DNA from: Neurospora tetrasperma FGSC 2508
Lineage: Eukaryota; Ascomycota; Sordariomycetes; Sordariales; Sordariaceae
Reading direction: 5' to 3'
DNA length: 64,000 bases
Assembly (NCBI RefSeq): GCF_000213175.1
Contig: NW_009799179.1
Span: 9,122,480-9,186,479, forward strand
Positions 1 to 12,204 of the stretch are shown here, piece by piece (the first letter of the stretch is position 1; every line of letters starts with the position of its first letter). Made by a program: the position numbers and the translations under genes. Under the pieces are notes generated by a model that was given only the letters and a program-made list of their open reading frames with translations, did no database searches and was not told the origin of the DNA.

Positions 1-563
1 GTCAGTCATTCGTTGGCGCAAATGATGTTATGCATGACAACTTACGAGACATGGCGCAACAGACGGTAGGTGCCCTCGCAACCCTCGCGCTCGCAAGGGG
101 GATCAACCTCCTTCTCGGACTTGTAACTCCTGTAGCATGTCGGGCGAGGGCATGCTGGGTTGTCGCACTTGTAGATCTTTGCGTTGGCGTAACCGAGCTT
201 GATTGTGATGTTGCGGATGAGCTCGTTCTTGAAACGGACCGTCTGGACGCCCGAGATGGCTTTTACTACTGTCGACTTGCCGTGGGCGACGTGGCCGATG
301 GTGCCGATGTTGATGGTGGCCTGTCGCGCAATGATCTCGGGGGTGAGGGGGCTGAGGGTCTTGACGTCGAGGTCCTTGGGATCGGTCTGGGGAGGAAGGG
401 GAGGTCTCTGGACGACGGGGGCGGGGGCCTTCTTGAGGGCCGACTTGCGCGGCTTGGCCTCGACCTCGTTGTCGGACTCGTGCTGGTCGACGTGAGACTC
501 GTTGTCGGAGCCCGAGTCGGACTCGACGATATCGTTGCCGAACTTGTCGCCGTTGGTAGCCAT
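1..563 (-). CDS. gcd11: Translation initiation factor eIF2 subunit gamma, 5' part only
   Basis: This is the GTP-binding subunit of the eIF2 complex, which carries initiator Met-tRNA to the 40S ribosome. The first exon runs from the ATG at 563 down to 46 (172 whole codons plus two bases). A GTAAGT donor follows at 45-40, and an ACTGAC-like branch site lies at 6-1, so the acceptor and the rest of the gene are beyond the left edge. Residues 1-70 are acidic and low in complexity. The G1 loop GHVAHGKST is at about 90-98, the switch region [12 protein letters not shown] at about 118-129, and a zinc knuckle uses Cys133, Cys138, Cys157 and Cys162, as is typical of eIF2 gamma and unlike EF-Tu. The long overlapping plus-strand frame is a shadow. 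Identification is certain; the gene is truncated only by the window. Confidence 0.96.
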
Positions 564-3500
564 GATTGTGGATGTGGATGGAGGTGAGGTGTGGAGGTTA
601 GTTAGGTCGGGTCGTCAAGTCGATGGATGGATGTGTCGCGGGGCAGTAATTTTTTCGCTTTCGGTGAAGCAACCCCTCTTGCTGTGTACTGTGCAGTGGG
701 TGGTGTATGCCTGGTAGTTGCTTTGCTACTTTTCCAGACCCTGCTCCTTGGTGTGGGTATGTGGGTGTCTGTCCTACTGCCTGTCTCCGCAACGGGACTC
801 GCGATATTTGTGATAGCGGGCGTTGTTGGTGGACGGTAGTATGTAGTGTAAAACTGGACCTGACCAAAATAGTGGGGTTACAGCGAAGGTTGGAGGAAGG
901 CTGAGAAGAAAAACTGCCTGCCTGGTGGATGACTCTGACGATATTTGACTTGTGTTTGGCTTGTGTGCTGCCGCTGCCAGCTGCGACCAACAAGGCGAGC
1001 CGCCTCACACATTCCGCTCTGCGAACCTCTGCCCTGCGTGCGCCCAGCCCTTTGCCGCTGCCCCACTAAGGCCGATAAGAGTGCGATAAGGACTCGCCTC
1101 TGGCTGCTGTGGTTATGAAATCCAGAGCTCAGTCACGGTTCAACTTCAACATCATCGAGGTGACTTTGGGAACTTCTATCCTATCAAGAGTTCGCTATCT
1201 ACACTTTCATCCAACCCTCTGTCCCGTCTGTTTCGGCAGAAACTCACTCACAGCGTACACGGCAAATCAACGCTGGGAAATATATCACCTGAACGTCGAG
1301 AACGGATACGTTGTATCGATCGGCGAATTGAAATCAGTTTCTTTCTTTGAGAACAATCGTTACTCGGCAACGGCCTCTCCCATTGACACCGGCATCCTTC
1401 GACGTACATACGAACGTTTCCGGGTCGATAAGCTGATCCATCACTCAACAACGCCGAGTCTGCTTGTCGTCGTCAACTCTGAGGAGCACCCACGATGCTG
1501 GTCATGGCCACAGTCTCAACTCTATGAAGCTTGGTTAAGGGATAATGCCTGGCCGTGGCGTCAAAATTTAGGACACAAGGTGTCTCCTCCTGGATTCGAC
1601 CCTTTCCCATCAAGTTATTCGATATCTTCACGAAGAGTGAGGCTCATCACTCCTGGGAGAATAAGGGTTCAACTTGGGTTCAGTCTCGGGATTATAGCCG
1701 CTGTGAAAAGTTGAGCCAAGTGGCCCGAAGGTTGTCCTCCGTGATGTCGGACTGGGGCAGGGAGTAACTGCAACAGCTGTGCAAGCGTCACAGGACCATC
1801 TTTGTTCGGGTGTTCTGGACAACACTGCTCGATTTTATTGGGAACATGCTCGATATACATGGAAGCTACATCGGCCACCAACACGCTTCTCTCCTGGCCC
1901 CAAAACCGCGCCCAAGCCCTTGTTTCACATCCAACCCAGATGCTTGTTGGATCGGGATCGGGAAGATTCCGGGCCCAAGACCTGTTCAACAGCGCGTACA
2001 ACCGTCTCTGATGGTTCGAGAAGCAGTCTAGTAGGATTCAAGCCACAACCGATTCACAGCAATGACCATTGGAGCGGGGAGAAGACTCAGTCGGTTACAC
2101 GAGACATATCCGCTTGACCGCTAACTGGCCGTCAGTCACGTCCATAACCATGCTTGGAGCTTGACCATCGCTGGGTTGGGGTCAAGAAAAGCAGCATGGG
2201 AGTGTCTATTCAACATCATTCGGGCTGAGACTGGGCAAAGGGACCAAAAGGTGAAATCGCAACTGGCAAGGCCGAGCTACTCCTATTAATACCTTGTCAG
2301 TTCTTCTTGAGAGGCACTTGCTGAGGAAGTGTCTTCTGCAATGAGCTTGCTAATCATCGTTTCACGACATGATGTAGGCAGCATTACCTACGGCACTACT
2401 CACCAAGTTGGGAATTCTTGCTGAGCTCGGATTCTTCTTGTCAAGTAATCGAACCGCATCAATGGTGCCATGGGCGATGACTTGCAGCAGCCGAACAGCG
2501 TGCTTCCACCGAGCCACCGAGATGGCCAAAAGGACGGGTAGGAATGCAACGCAGAACTGGCTGCCCATTATGGCTTTGATGGCGATATCACAATGGTGAT
2601 ACTGAAGCTTTCAATACACAACCTCCGGCTCGGCGGACTAAAAATACCACATCGGTGGCAACAGCACCTACAAGTTGATGTGCTAAATACTGGCACTTCC
2701 ATGATACTCTGTGCTTACGAACACCCGATGGAGGGTGGGCAATATATCTGTGCTGACAAGTGCAGCACAAGGTAACCTCGCTTCCAGGTGTAGATACGGT
2801 TTCTCGTCAGAGTTGAGGACGGCATATAAGTTGCCAAGCTATCTATGGGCGGAAACTCGTAAGCTGAGATGTCCGAGTTCGATAATATATTGGCTGTCAA
2901 GTGCAAGTCCAGAACAAGGACATCACTGTCGCGGACTTGTTACTACGGCTCTGATATTCATGGTGTTGATCATTGCGAGTCCAGATCACACACCCAAAAC
3001 ACCAGCCTTGTATCGTCTTTCCTGAATCAACCTCTTTGCAGAATTCGTCTTACACTCACTCAGCAGCACTGCATCCGTCCTGGCGGTGTACATGTCTTGG
3101 TACCATGCCATGTTGTCCGCTGTGCTACGGAACACCGACGTCGTCGCTGTTCCAGAGGACCCCGCTCCCAGATAGAGAAAAGCGTAAAGAACACAGAATA
3201 GCTGGAAGGTCGGGAAGCAGAGACCACACGTGTGATGGTGCGACATTGACAAGTCTGAGGAAGCCGCCGGGTTGATCAAGTCCCCGCCTTCACCAGCCCT
3301 TGGCTTTCACATTTATGAACATGGTCAACTGACGATTCTGGTCGGCAAGTATAAAAGATTACTGTGTCCCCGGCGCGTGATTCCCGCGCGTTCCCGCGAA
3401 GTCATGGTCAAACATCACACTCAGAATCGTGAATTTAGCCCTTTCTGGGTCAGCGCCCGATATTGCACTAGATTGGGGGACCAAGATTTGCGAAAAATGG

Positions 3501-5074
3501 AGTGTGAACAGCGTGGAGCGAGCGAGTCGCTAGTCGCGGAGAAGAGAGCGTAGACGAGGTTTGTGTGGTACCGCTTGCCGCCCACCAATGCATGGTTGGC
3601 AGCTCTATCACAGGATTGTGCCATCTTATTGGCTACACATGTGAAAAGCCCAAACGAACAACCAATTAGAAGACTCGGAACACTCCAGGGTAGGCAGTTG
3701 GATGGCAGGGCACCAGCGGAGATGTACGGCAGGGGTTCTTGTGAACAAGGCCCGCCCTCCAAGACTTCCTCAGCAACGACAACGACGACGACGACCGCTT
3801 GCCGCCCAACCACGGGCCGCCGTCTCCTATCGTTGCTCTGAGCTTCACGCCGTCGATGATCTTGGCGGTACATCTGGACGATGTCGTTGGCCTGCCCCTT
3901 CCTGGTCGAGTCCGGTAAAAGTGCTCCCCCATCCGCCAGCCGCCCCCAGCCAATGGATTCGTGTTACCCAACCTTGCCCATCCGAACCAGTGATATTTTC
4001 TCCTGTGACCAGGAAGGCAGAACACAGAGAGAGGATGAAGGGCTCTGGTGTTGGGGGCGAGAAGACACGAGGAGAGAAGAAGGGCTCATCATGAGCAGTC
4101 AGTTGCTACTCGAGTTATCTGAGCACATTTCCGTCTTCTTGGCCATGTGTGTGCACACGCAAGGCCATCTACATGTTGGTGTTGACGCCGCGGGATCGTT
4201 CATGCCGTCAACAGGCTGTTGTCATTCCCCTGGTCCGTTGCTACTATATCGAGAAGAAGAAAGGTTGCAACCCCACTTCCGTCCGGTCTTACATCTTTTC
4301 TTATGGTGTTCGAGTCTTATGTAGACCATTTCTGCTTCTAGACTTGACTTTCTCTTCTTCTCCCGTTTCTCTCAAAGCAACACCACAGAAATCTGCAGCA
4401 TCTCCAACATCCAGGAGACGCAGGGAACAAAAAAACGGCCTGCCACTGTCCGATCCCAGTTCCTCGCTTGCCGACGTACATCTGCGGCCTCCCTCTTGAG
4501 CCACGAGCGAAAAAGTAGCTAGAGGTAACCACGAAGCCAGTCCGGTGCCCACTCCTGACTCCCAGTGGGCGTCTATTTTCGACATCAGTCGCCCGACCTT
4601 ATTGGCGACACTAGCCTGTCGTCCTATCAGCTTCCGTGTCTCGGGTCCGACTACACCACCCCTGTGCAAAGTATGCTTCCCTATTGCTTCCCTCCGAGGA
4701 ACCACTTGCTGATCGTCTCATGCAGAGAGGCAAGACTCGCGCAACCACCCATACCCATCCACCACCAGGATACCAAATCAAGGTGTACCAGGTAGTGGCA
4801 GCGGCTATTCAAAACCACCTTCACCCCAACGGCAGCGTCTCGCTTTCCATCCTCTCCTCTACTTCGGTAGCTGGGCTCTCTCATATCTGTGTCTCCTTTC
4901 CATTATACTCTATTTCCTTTTGCTTCACTCCTGCAAAGTGCGTGCCGTCATCATCTCACAGTTTGAGGCTGTGTACCCTTTGCTAGTTTGATATCGACAT
5001 CGGGGACTGGCTTCTTCGAATTATTTCTCATACAGTAAAGCCAACCAAAACGTATACACATCTACATCGTCGAC
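564..5074. other. Intergenic region, divergent promoters of eIF2 gamma and the four-TM protein gene
   Basis: This 4.5 kb holds no gene I can recognise. The longest open frame, plus strand with its first ATG at 1115 and ending at 1714, has no motif or family resemblance and no splice support. Short C/A-G simple repeats occur, such as an ACG run near 3777-3798. The last few hundred bases before 5075 are pyrimidine-rich, which is usual for Neurospora 5' leaders. A GTAGTGTA copy lies at 843-850. Confidence 0.6.
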
Positions 5075-6790
5075 ATGGCCTTCAACGACGAGAAGAAGCG
5101 GCCAGCCGCTCTCAACCTGACACCCCAACGAACAATGTCGGCCGGCTCAGTCTCTTCCAACAACTCATCATCCACATCCTCATCACTGGCCAAGCCTCCA
5201 AGGACACCACGATTTGCCGAAGCCACCTCAGTACACTCGCCTGTCGATGGACGAACACTACCCTTTTCTGACCAGTCGGAGGTTGCGCATGCTCAGCCTG
5301 GAGATGTTGGTTTTGGTTATATCGGGAATGGAGGAAACAGGGAATCAGTCGCCATGCCAATGACGCCAAGGTCGCCCCTCAAGAGTGCGATGAAGGTTCC
5401 GGGAACACCAGGTCGGACTCTCGCCAATCCTCTCAGCCCAACATTCAGGGAAGAGGAGGAGCTGGAGGTAAAGGAAAAGTTGACGGAGAAGGAGCAGGCC
5501 AGGGATTTGGTGAGTTTTTGCATTCGATTTGCGAGCAAGCTCTAGGGTACTAACAGAGATACAGAAAATCAAAACCCGGGTACGCATGGCCAAGTTCGCT
5601 CTCCGCGGTGTCAACTTCAGCTGCAGTCTCATCATTCTCTCCATGCTTTCGGCCTCGTTTTCCATCTTCAACGCTACCCGACATCTTCCGGCCATGAACG
5701 GCCTTCCCGCCTGGGCCGCTGGCACCAACCCTTGGCCTCAATACGTCGTTCTCGCCTGCTCCTGCGTCTCGCTGCTCATCTGCATCGGTGTCTTCATTGG
5801 TTACTGCCGTGGGGGTCATCAAAGGGCGGAGAAGGTTGGCGTGTACTACACGCTCTTTGCTGTGGGCTGGTTCATTTTCAGCATGATCATGTGGGCGGTG
5901 GCTGCCGGTATCTTCCAATTCACCAAGAACAACAGCAAGAACCAAGACATGTGGGGTTGGTCTTGCGTTGAGAACCACCGCGCGGAGCTCTTCAAGGACA
6001 AGGTCGACTACGCGCTTGTGTGCCGTCTTCAGGTAAGCTCTTTCCCCCCCTCACTTCGTATCACGGCAACACCCGGAATGTCTTACTGACAACAAACTTT
6101 TTACTCGTTGAACAGAACTGGGGTCTTATCTGCATGATTATCGAAATCATTATCGAGATCATCAGTATCACGCTCTACAGCATCGTCTTCTACCGCTACT
6201 GGTCCAAGCGCAAGCTGCTCAAGACCATGAACATGCGCGACAAGGCCCGGTCCGACCTCTACCTCGCCCAGCTGCGCGTGCAATCGGCGCCCAACACGCC
6301 CGGCTTCGGCCCCAAGTCGCCCACCTTTTCGCAATACGCCCTCTCCCCCCGCTTCCCGCCCTCGCAGTACCAATCCTTTGACGACGTCGAGAAGGGCTAC
6401 GGTGCCGGTCCCACCCAGCAGCAGCAGCAGCCATTCACCCCCGGCGGCGGCGGCCAGCGTCTCATCATCCCTCAGTCGTCCTCCTTCAGCTCGCCCAAGA
6501 TCGACACGGGTTTCAAGCTGCAGGCTCCTCCGTCAAAGGCCAACCCTGCCACGCCCGTCACGCCCAAGGGCGGGTTCATGACGCCCTCGTCTTCCAACGC
6601 GGTCTCGCCCGTGGATCCCATGCCTCAAATCAACCTGCCCCAGCCTCCCCCGCCGGTGGTGGTGCAGATTGCGCACGCGCCGATGGCGGATGGCGAGCAG
6701 CAGTATGAGGCGGTACCGATCCCCGGCGCTTACGCCGGTCAGGCGATCAAGAACCCCCCGCCGCCGACTATGCAGACGAGGTTTGCTTAG
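5075..6790 (+). CDS. Four-TM MARVEL-like membrane protein with disordered tails
   Basis: The exons are 5075-5509, 5565-6032 and 6116-6790, giving 525 aa. Both introns are phase 0; the first has a perfect TACTAAC branch site at 5548-5554. Residues 1-145 are Ser/Thr/Pro-rich and probably disordered. Four hydrophobic segments lie at about 156-180, 204-226, 237-264 and 305-327, followed by a basic stop-transfer run (YWSKRK). The long C-terminal tail is Pro/Ser/Gln-rich with repeated SPxF/TPxTP-like stretches and a QQQQQ run. The four-helix layout with a Trp-rich third helix resembles fungal MARVEL-type proteins of the plasma membrane or eisosomes. That assignment is inference from topology, with no catalytic motif seen. 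The tails offer many proline-directed phosphorylation sites. Confidence 0.85.
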
Positions 6791-8558
6791 GTGGTGGTCA
6801 CTGGGTTCGGATGATGGCAATGCCAGTGGCAGTGGGTGTCAATAAGCAAGGCGATGAAAGTATATATATCACCTCTTTTCTCTTCTAAAGCAATCTCTTT
6901 TTCCCTTTGTTTATAGGTTTTACTTTGTTTTGTTTCAAATTGGATATACCAAAGGCGTTGGCAGGATTACAACTTTTGTTTTTTTGGAATAGCGATGGGA
7001 AGCTAGGATGGATGGATGGATGGAATGACGGAAGAAAAATTGAGCGGAGCAGACAGAGAGTGTGTATAATATGAGCGGGAACTCGAGATACGTGAAAGAT
7101 GAAGATGGATGGACGGATAAGATGACAGAAGGTCAAGTTACCTTTTTTTCCCCTGAAACAGATCAGACAGGAAATGAACAAGAGAATAGAATTCTCTATG
7201 TGTGTGTGTGGATTGAATCAAACAAACAAGTTCGTCTGACATTCAAGAGTTTCACTTGAACATGGTGACATGTGAGGGTAAGTAGTTGGCGTTTGTCTGG
7301 AGAAAGAAAAAAAGAAAAAGTACTCCCGTGTCTTGAATATCGTGATGCTCGCAAACGAACTTGGGTGGTTGCCAACCCTCCCCAGCCACAAACCACTCGG
7401 TGAAGCCATCACCAAGATTCATGTGTAGCTACATTGAAAAAAAATCTGGGTTACTCACCGAGGTGAATCCTAGCACCGTAGTGTATGTAACACCATAATA
7501 GTTTTCCCAGCCATTATAACAATTACAAGCGGGAGCACCCGACGCATCATCCCCGTTTCCTTCGGTGGTAGTAATAAGCTTTGATGTTCAACAAGTCCAA
7601 GGCCCGCCCGGGGGAGGGGCCCGGGGAATTGAGGTCAAATCCAAGCTCCACTCTGCTCAGGGGCGCCAGCTGTCAGCCTGCCAGACATCGATCTGAGCTG
7701 AGGTGCCCAGGCCAGCGGGCAGCAGGAACAGATCAAGACTGATCCACTTTCGACAGCTGCCAGCCCGAGTTCATCTCATCCCTCAGCAGTCAGGCACTGC
7801 ACTGCACTGCACTGCACTGCACTGCACTGCACTGCGCTGCAATGACGGACGCTGGCGGGACCTGCACTAACAATTAATTTGCCGGCGGGACGAACAATGC
7901 GCGCGGACGGGTGAGGGACTGGACTGGACCCTTTGCCGCTGATGAAGGTGGAATTGGACCCATTCGGGGATGCCACATGTAATTGTCGCGTTTCGGATCG
8001 GGTCAAGTCCCCAAGTGTGTTCCTGAATCAGGCCGACGCTTTCCATTACCGTGCCTCTCCTTTCCCCTTTATCTTCTTCTTCTTCTTCTCGTAGTTAACA
8101 GTAGACTTGGATGTGATAGAAAGTGAGGTAAACCACGTCGAGTAAAAAGGTACGTCCATAAAGTTATCGTGATAACTGAGCAAGGGTAATTCGCAACTTA
8201 CACCATACCACACCACACTACACCACTCGACCGCCGCTCGCCGTGATCGTCATCACCCCCATTTTCCCCAAAAGAAGAAGAAAAGGGGACGGGAGCTCTC
8301 CAATTCCCGTCCTTCCCAAAGTCGCGACCTCACCTCCAGCTCAACTACACACAGCCCACTGCAGTCCAGTCCAGTCCAGTCCGGTCCTAGCAATATAACT
8401 AACCAAACGGGCGTCATTGTGCAGACCAGCCTACCAAGCCAAAACCAAGCTTTCCCACTCATCCTCCGTCGTCGTCTCGCTCCCATCATCCCCCAACCCC
8501 GAACCGGCAAGTCGCTCTGTACCACCTACCTACCTACCTCACCAAACCGACCGATCCA
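6791..8558. other. Intergenic region between the four-TM gene and the uridylate kinase gene
   Basis: I see no gene here. Most of it is probably the 3' UTR of the upstream gene and the promoter of the downstream one. It holds a GGAT run near 7007-7023, a (GCACT)n array at 7794-7833, a CTT run near 8070-8090, tandem CAGTC copies near 8362-8380, and TACC repeats just before the ATG at 8559. Confidence 0.6.
7794..7833. repeat. Pentanucleotide microsatellite (GCACT)8
   Basis: Eight perfect tandem GCACT units are followed by a GCGCT variant. The array is noncoding and lies upstream of the uridylate kinase gene. Confidence 0.95.
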
Positions 8559-10010
8559 ATGGCATCCCGCCAAGCCTTCCGAAGCCTAGCTGCTTCCACG
8601 TCTTCTTACACAACTACCACCACCCTCCGCGCCGCCACCACCACCGCCGCCGCTTCTCGTCGTTGCGCATCTACTTTTGCGAACACTACCCGTACCGCTC
8701 GTCGCAGCACCCAGTGGACGACTTCTTCCACTTTCCAGCAAGGACAAGGAAGAAGCAACAGCAACAAGAGAAGCTACAGCACCCCCGGTGGCTCTCCCCC
8801 GCCTAGGGACACCAACAAGATCAGCTTTTGGCCTTTTGTGGCTTTGATTGCCTTGACGTCCGGAGGGTATATGTTGTTGGTTAATCGGAGGAAAGGTGAG
8901 TTCTTCTTTCTGTTTGTTTGATATAATCTGGGGTATAAAAGAGAAGAACAAGAAGAATGTGAAGAGGGGTAAAGCGGTGGTACTAGAGACAGTCAGTCAG
9001 TCAGTCAAGTCGGCCGACGGGAGACGCACGTGGAAGCAGTGCAGTGCCGTGCAGTGAGAATGCAGGGCAAGGAAGAGGCGGAAAGGGCAGCTCATTAGCT
9101 TCCTGCTGCTGCTGCTGCTGCCGCCCTGCGGCTTTGCTGCCCTGCGGCTTTGTCAGACGAGACGAGACGAGACGAGATGAAACGTCCGACACAACCCACC
9201 ACGGGCAGTTCCTAAACTAAGCCCACCACTGCACCTACCTCTCTACCTCCCTATTTTACCTACCACTGCCTCACAAACCTCCAAAACAACAAAGCTAACC
9301 ACCCCCATCACCACTTAGACATGCCTCCCAACCCCACCTCCTCCTCAGCCGCGGCTGCTCCTGCTCCCGCCCCCTCCTCCTCAACAACTACAACCCCTGC
9401 CTTCTCCCCCTCCGACGTAACCGTCATCTTCGTCCTCGGCGGCCCCGGCGCCGGCAAGGGCACCCAATGCGCCCGTCTAGTCCGCGACTACGGCTTCACC
9501 CACCTCTCGGCCGGCGACTTGCTCCGCGCCGAACAAGACCGTCCCGGCTCGCAATACGGCCAATTAATCCGCGACTGCATCAAGAACGGCGCCATCGTCC
9601 CCATGGAAGTCACCGTCGCTTTGCTCGAAAACGCCATGCGCGACACTCTTACCTCCTCCAAAACTGGTGGTAAAGGTCGGTTCCTGATTGATGGGTTCCC
9701 CCGCAAGATGGACCAAGCGTTCAAGTTCGAAGAGGTCGTTTGCCCTGCGAAAATGGTGTTGTTCTATGATTGCCCGGAGCAGGAGATGGAGAAGAGGTTG
9801 TTGGAGCGCGGCAAGACGAGTGGGCGTGAAGATGATAATGCCGAGAGTATCAGGAAGCGGTTCAGGACGTTTGTGGAGACGAGTATGCCGGTTGTGGATC
9901 ACTATGAGAGGGAAGGAAAGGTGGTCAAGGTGGATTCGACGCCGGGGCCGGATAAGGTGTATGAGGAGACGAGAAAGCAGTTGAGGAGGGTGTTTGGGGA
10001 TAAGTTTTAG
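8559..10010 (+). CDS. ura6: Uridylate (UMP/CMP) kinase with N-terminal leader and membrane anchor
   Basis: The enzyme phosphorylates UMP (and CMP/dUMP) with ATP in pyrimidine nucleotide synthesis. The exons are 8559-8895 and 9319-10010, giving 342 aa; the single base at the end of exon 1 and AC at the start of exon 2 make an Asp codon directly before the ATG at 9321. The intron (423 nt, GTGAGT donor, GCTAAC branch site, CTTAG acceptor) is unusually long for this locus. Residues 1-75 are rich in Arg/Ser/Thr/Ala with almost no acidic residues, like a mitochondrial presequence, and residues 88-108 form one TM helix. The kinase part has the P-loop GGPGAGKGT at about 153-161, the NMP-binding SAGDLLRAE, FLIDGFPR, and a short LID (RGKTSGREDDN) typical of UMP/CMP kinases. 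Starting at 9321 would give a soluble 229-aa enzyme. Membership of exon 1 is supported by frame and splice sites but not proven. Confidence 0.92.
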
Positions 10011-10808
10011 AGGGGGTTGACTTGACTTACTCCGGGGATGAGATGGGAGTGGTTGACGGGGGGTTAAGGTAACTTGGTTTCTACTATTTCTGAGATGGGG
10101 TTGGCCGTTCCATGAAATAAAAACTTTTAAATACTACACTACTACAGATTTATTAGAAAGGGAACGGAGCGATGGAGTCGCGAAGACGGTCGGTGGATGG
10201 ATGGGATGGTTTTACCTGTTTGGAAATTGAACTTGCTCTGTCTTTTTCCAAATATCGAGATGGCATGGTATTGCGTTTATACTATTCATCGTTGGGAAGC
10301 CTGAGCATCATGATTTCATTGTTTCCACTGCTGGTGGCCATAGACGTTGTCTCAAAAAGCATTGCTATTACGCTTCCCTTTCCTTGTATCCTGAGTACCA
10401 TGATCTATACTCCACCATTTTGGGCTTGCCCTCACGCATCATCATGCATCACCATAAACGGAGAGAGAAAACCTGAGATTGCTGGATATCTAAACCGCCC
10501 ATTCCTCGGAATGGTACAACAAAAATGCATACCCGCCAAAAAAGTGTAGCAGCTCTACCTTGAAAATGGTGTTCCGTAATTTTTTGGGGCTCACAACTCC
10601 TTGATAGATAACAACAACAACAACAACAACAACCCATTTTGATGTAAAATTCCTTTCCCATTCAAATGAACTGAACTGAACTGATGACCGAGCGGGATGA
10701 TACAGGGGCAAGACATCGCTCATTTTCTTTTTGAAAGACCCTCCTCATAACTCTATGCTACTAGCAACAACCAATTATTGCAGCAAAATATCCTGTTGGC
10801 AACCCCCT
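10011..10808. other. Convergent 3' intergenic region
   Basis: This lies between the stops of the uridylate kinase (+) and eIF3m (-) genes and should contain both 3' UTRs. It carries a TACACTAC copy at 10134-10141 and an (AAC)n run at about 10610-10633. I see no coding sequence. Confidence 0.6.
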
Positions 10809-12204
10809 TCAGTCATCATCATCCGTGCGTTGCCTCGTCTGTCTGGCACCGCCGGTACGTCCTCCCCGGTTGCCGCCGCGCTGCTCCGACTCGCCAAGAC
10901 CGGCGTTGGCCAGCTTGCGCTCGAGCTCCTGCTGCTCACGCTCACGCTGGGCCTCGACATCGGTCTGGGCCTTGCGCACGACGCCGACGAGCCTATCGAC
11001 GACGGTCTTGAACTGGTCGACGCGGGTGCCGAGCTCGCGCCACTGCTTCTCGCCAAAGACGCGGTAGGTGGTGCGGTGAACCAAAAAGACCTTTTGCTTC
11101 TGTGACAGGCGGCCCTCGACCAGCTTGGAGCGGATCACGTCAATGGTCCACATCTCAACGTCCTCGTCGGGGATCTGGAGGGCCTTGGCGATGCTGGCGT
11201 AGGGGATCTCGCGGTTCGGGGTGCTGGCGGCGAGCGAGGCAAAGGTGAGCAGGCGCATCTTGCGCTGCAGCTTCTCGTGGTCGAGCTTCTCGTTCTCGAT
11301 CCATCCCTGGTGCTCGTCCCTGAAGTCGTTGTAGTCCTCGAGGTCCTGCTCGGTGAAGATGTCGAGGAGCTGCGAGTAGACGGGGTGCGAGTCGCTCAGG
11401 GCGTGGACCGAGGGGAGCGAGCGCAGGTCGTTGAAGTCAAAGCGGGTGGGCGACGAGATGGCCATGCGGAGGGCGCGGAGGGAGAGCTTCTGGGCCTCAT
11501 CGGAGGCGACCTCGTCCTGGTTGTCGCGGTCGAAAGTGGCCAGAGCCTTGAGGAGGTAAAAGTAGGACTCCCTGCACACACACACAAGAAAAGGTTAGCA
11601 TGAGGCCGTAAAGGTGCACAATGGTTGTACGATACATGATGCTATGAAAGGTAGATACTTACTCCTGATCACCGGCGTCGTTGGCGGCATCGGAAACCTC
11701 GACGTAGAGCTTGCGCTGGCTCTCCGAGTCGGACTTCCATTCCTGGAGCCAGCCCTCGACGTTCTTTAACCTGGGCTTGAGGAGGTCGAACTGGCTGTTT
11801 TGCCTGATGAAGCGGACGATCTGCATAAAGACATTGAAGCGCAGCGGGTTGGACTTGTCGAGGAGGTTGAAGATGGTGGTGAGCGCATTGGAGGCGAGGG
11901 TGAAGCCGTGGGTGGGAGACGAGGTGATGGGCTTGAGAAGGTTGGCGCAGAGGGTGGGCAGGTACTTCTTGGGCTCCTCGGACTGGAGGACGAGGTGGAT
12001 GAGGAGGTTGTAGGCGGGGGTGAAGTCCTTCTCGGGGGCGGCGTTGAGGGAGTGGGAGGCCTTGACGATGAGGTCAAGGGCATCCTCGCGCTTGTCCTGC
12101 TCGAGGAGAGGCTGGACCTGCTCGCCGACCTGGACGAAGTCGGCCATCTCCTGCGCCAGCTCGGCGAAGGTGCCGTCGACGAAGATCAACTGGGGGGTAG
12201 CCAT
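10809..12204 (-). CDS. eif3m: Translation initiation factor eIF3 subunit M (PCI-domain protein)
   Basis: This is a PCI-domain subunit of the eIF3 scaffold that promotes 43S pre-initiation complex assembly in the cytoplasm. The exons are 12204-11663 and 11571-10809, giving 434 aa. The intron has a GTAAGT donor and a (GT)n-CAG acceptor, and rejoins as ...[19 protein letters not shown]. The N-terminal half is helical ([20 protein letters not shown] and following repeats). The PCI/winged-helix part lies at about 280-370, with [20 protein letters not shown] and [14 protein letters not shown] visible. The tail is a coiled-coil-like Glu/Gln stretch, then RGG-type Arg/Gly sequence and terminal Asp residues, suggesting RNA or ribosome contact. 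An in-frame ATG upstream at 12315 exists, but family members begin near MATPQL, so I chose 12204. Confidence 0.93.

Noticed and set aside
30-587. Plus-strand frame of 185 codons over eIF2 gamma
   Set aside because: It is the antisense shadow of a clearly coding exon.
1109-1714. Plus-strand open frame of about 200 codons upstream of the four-TM gene
   Set aside because: It begins with GTG (first ATG at 1115), has no recognisable domain and lacks convincing splice or leader signals.
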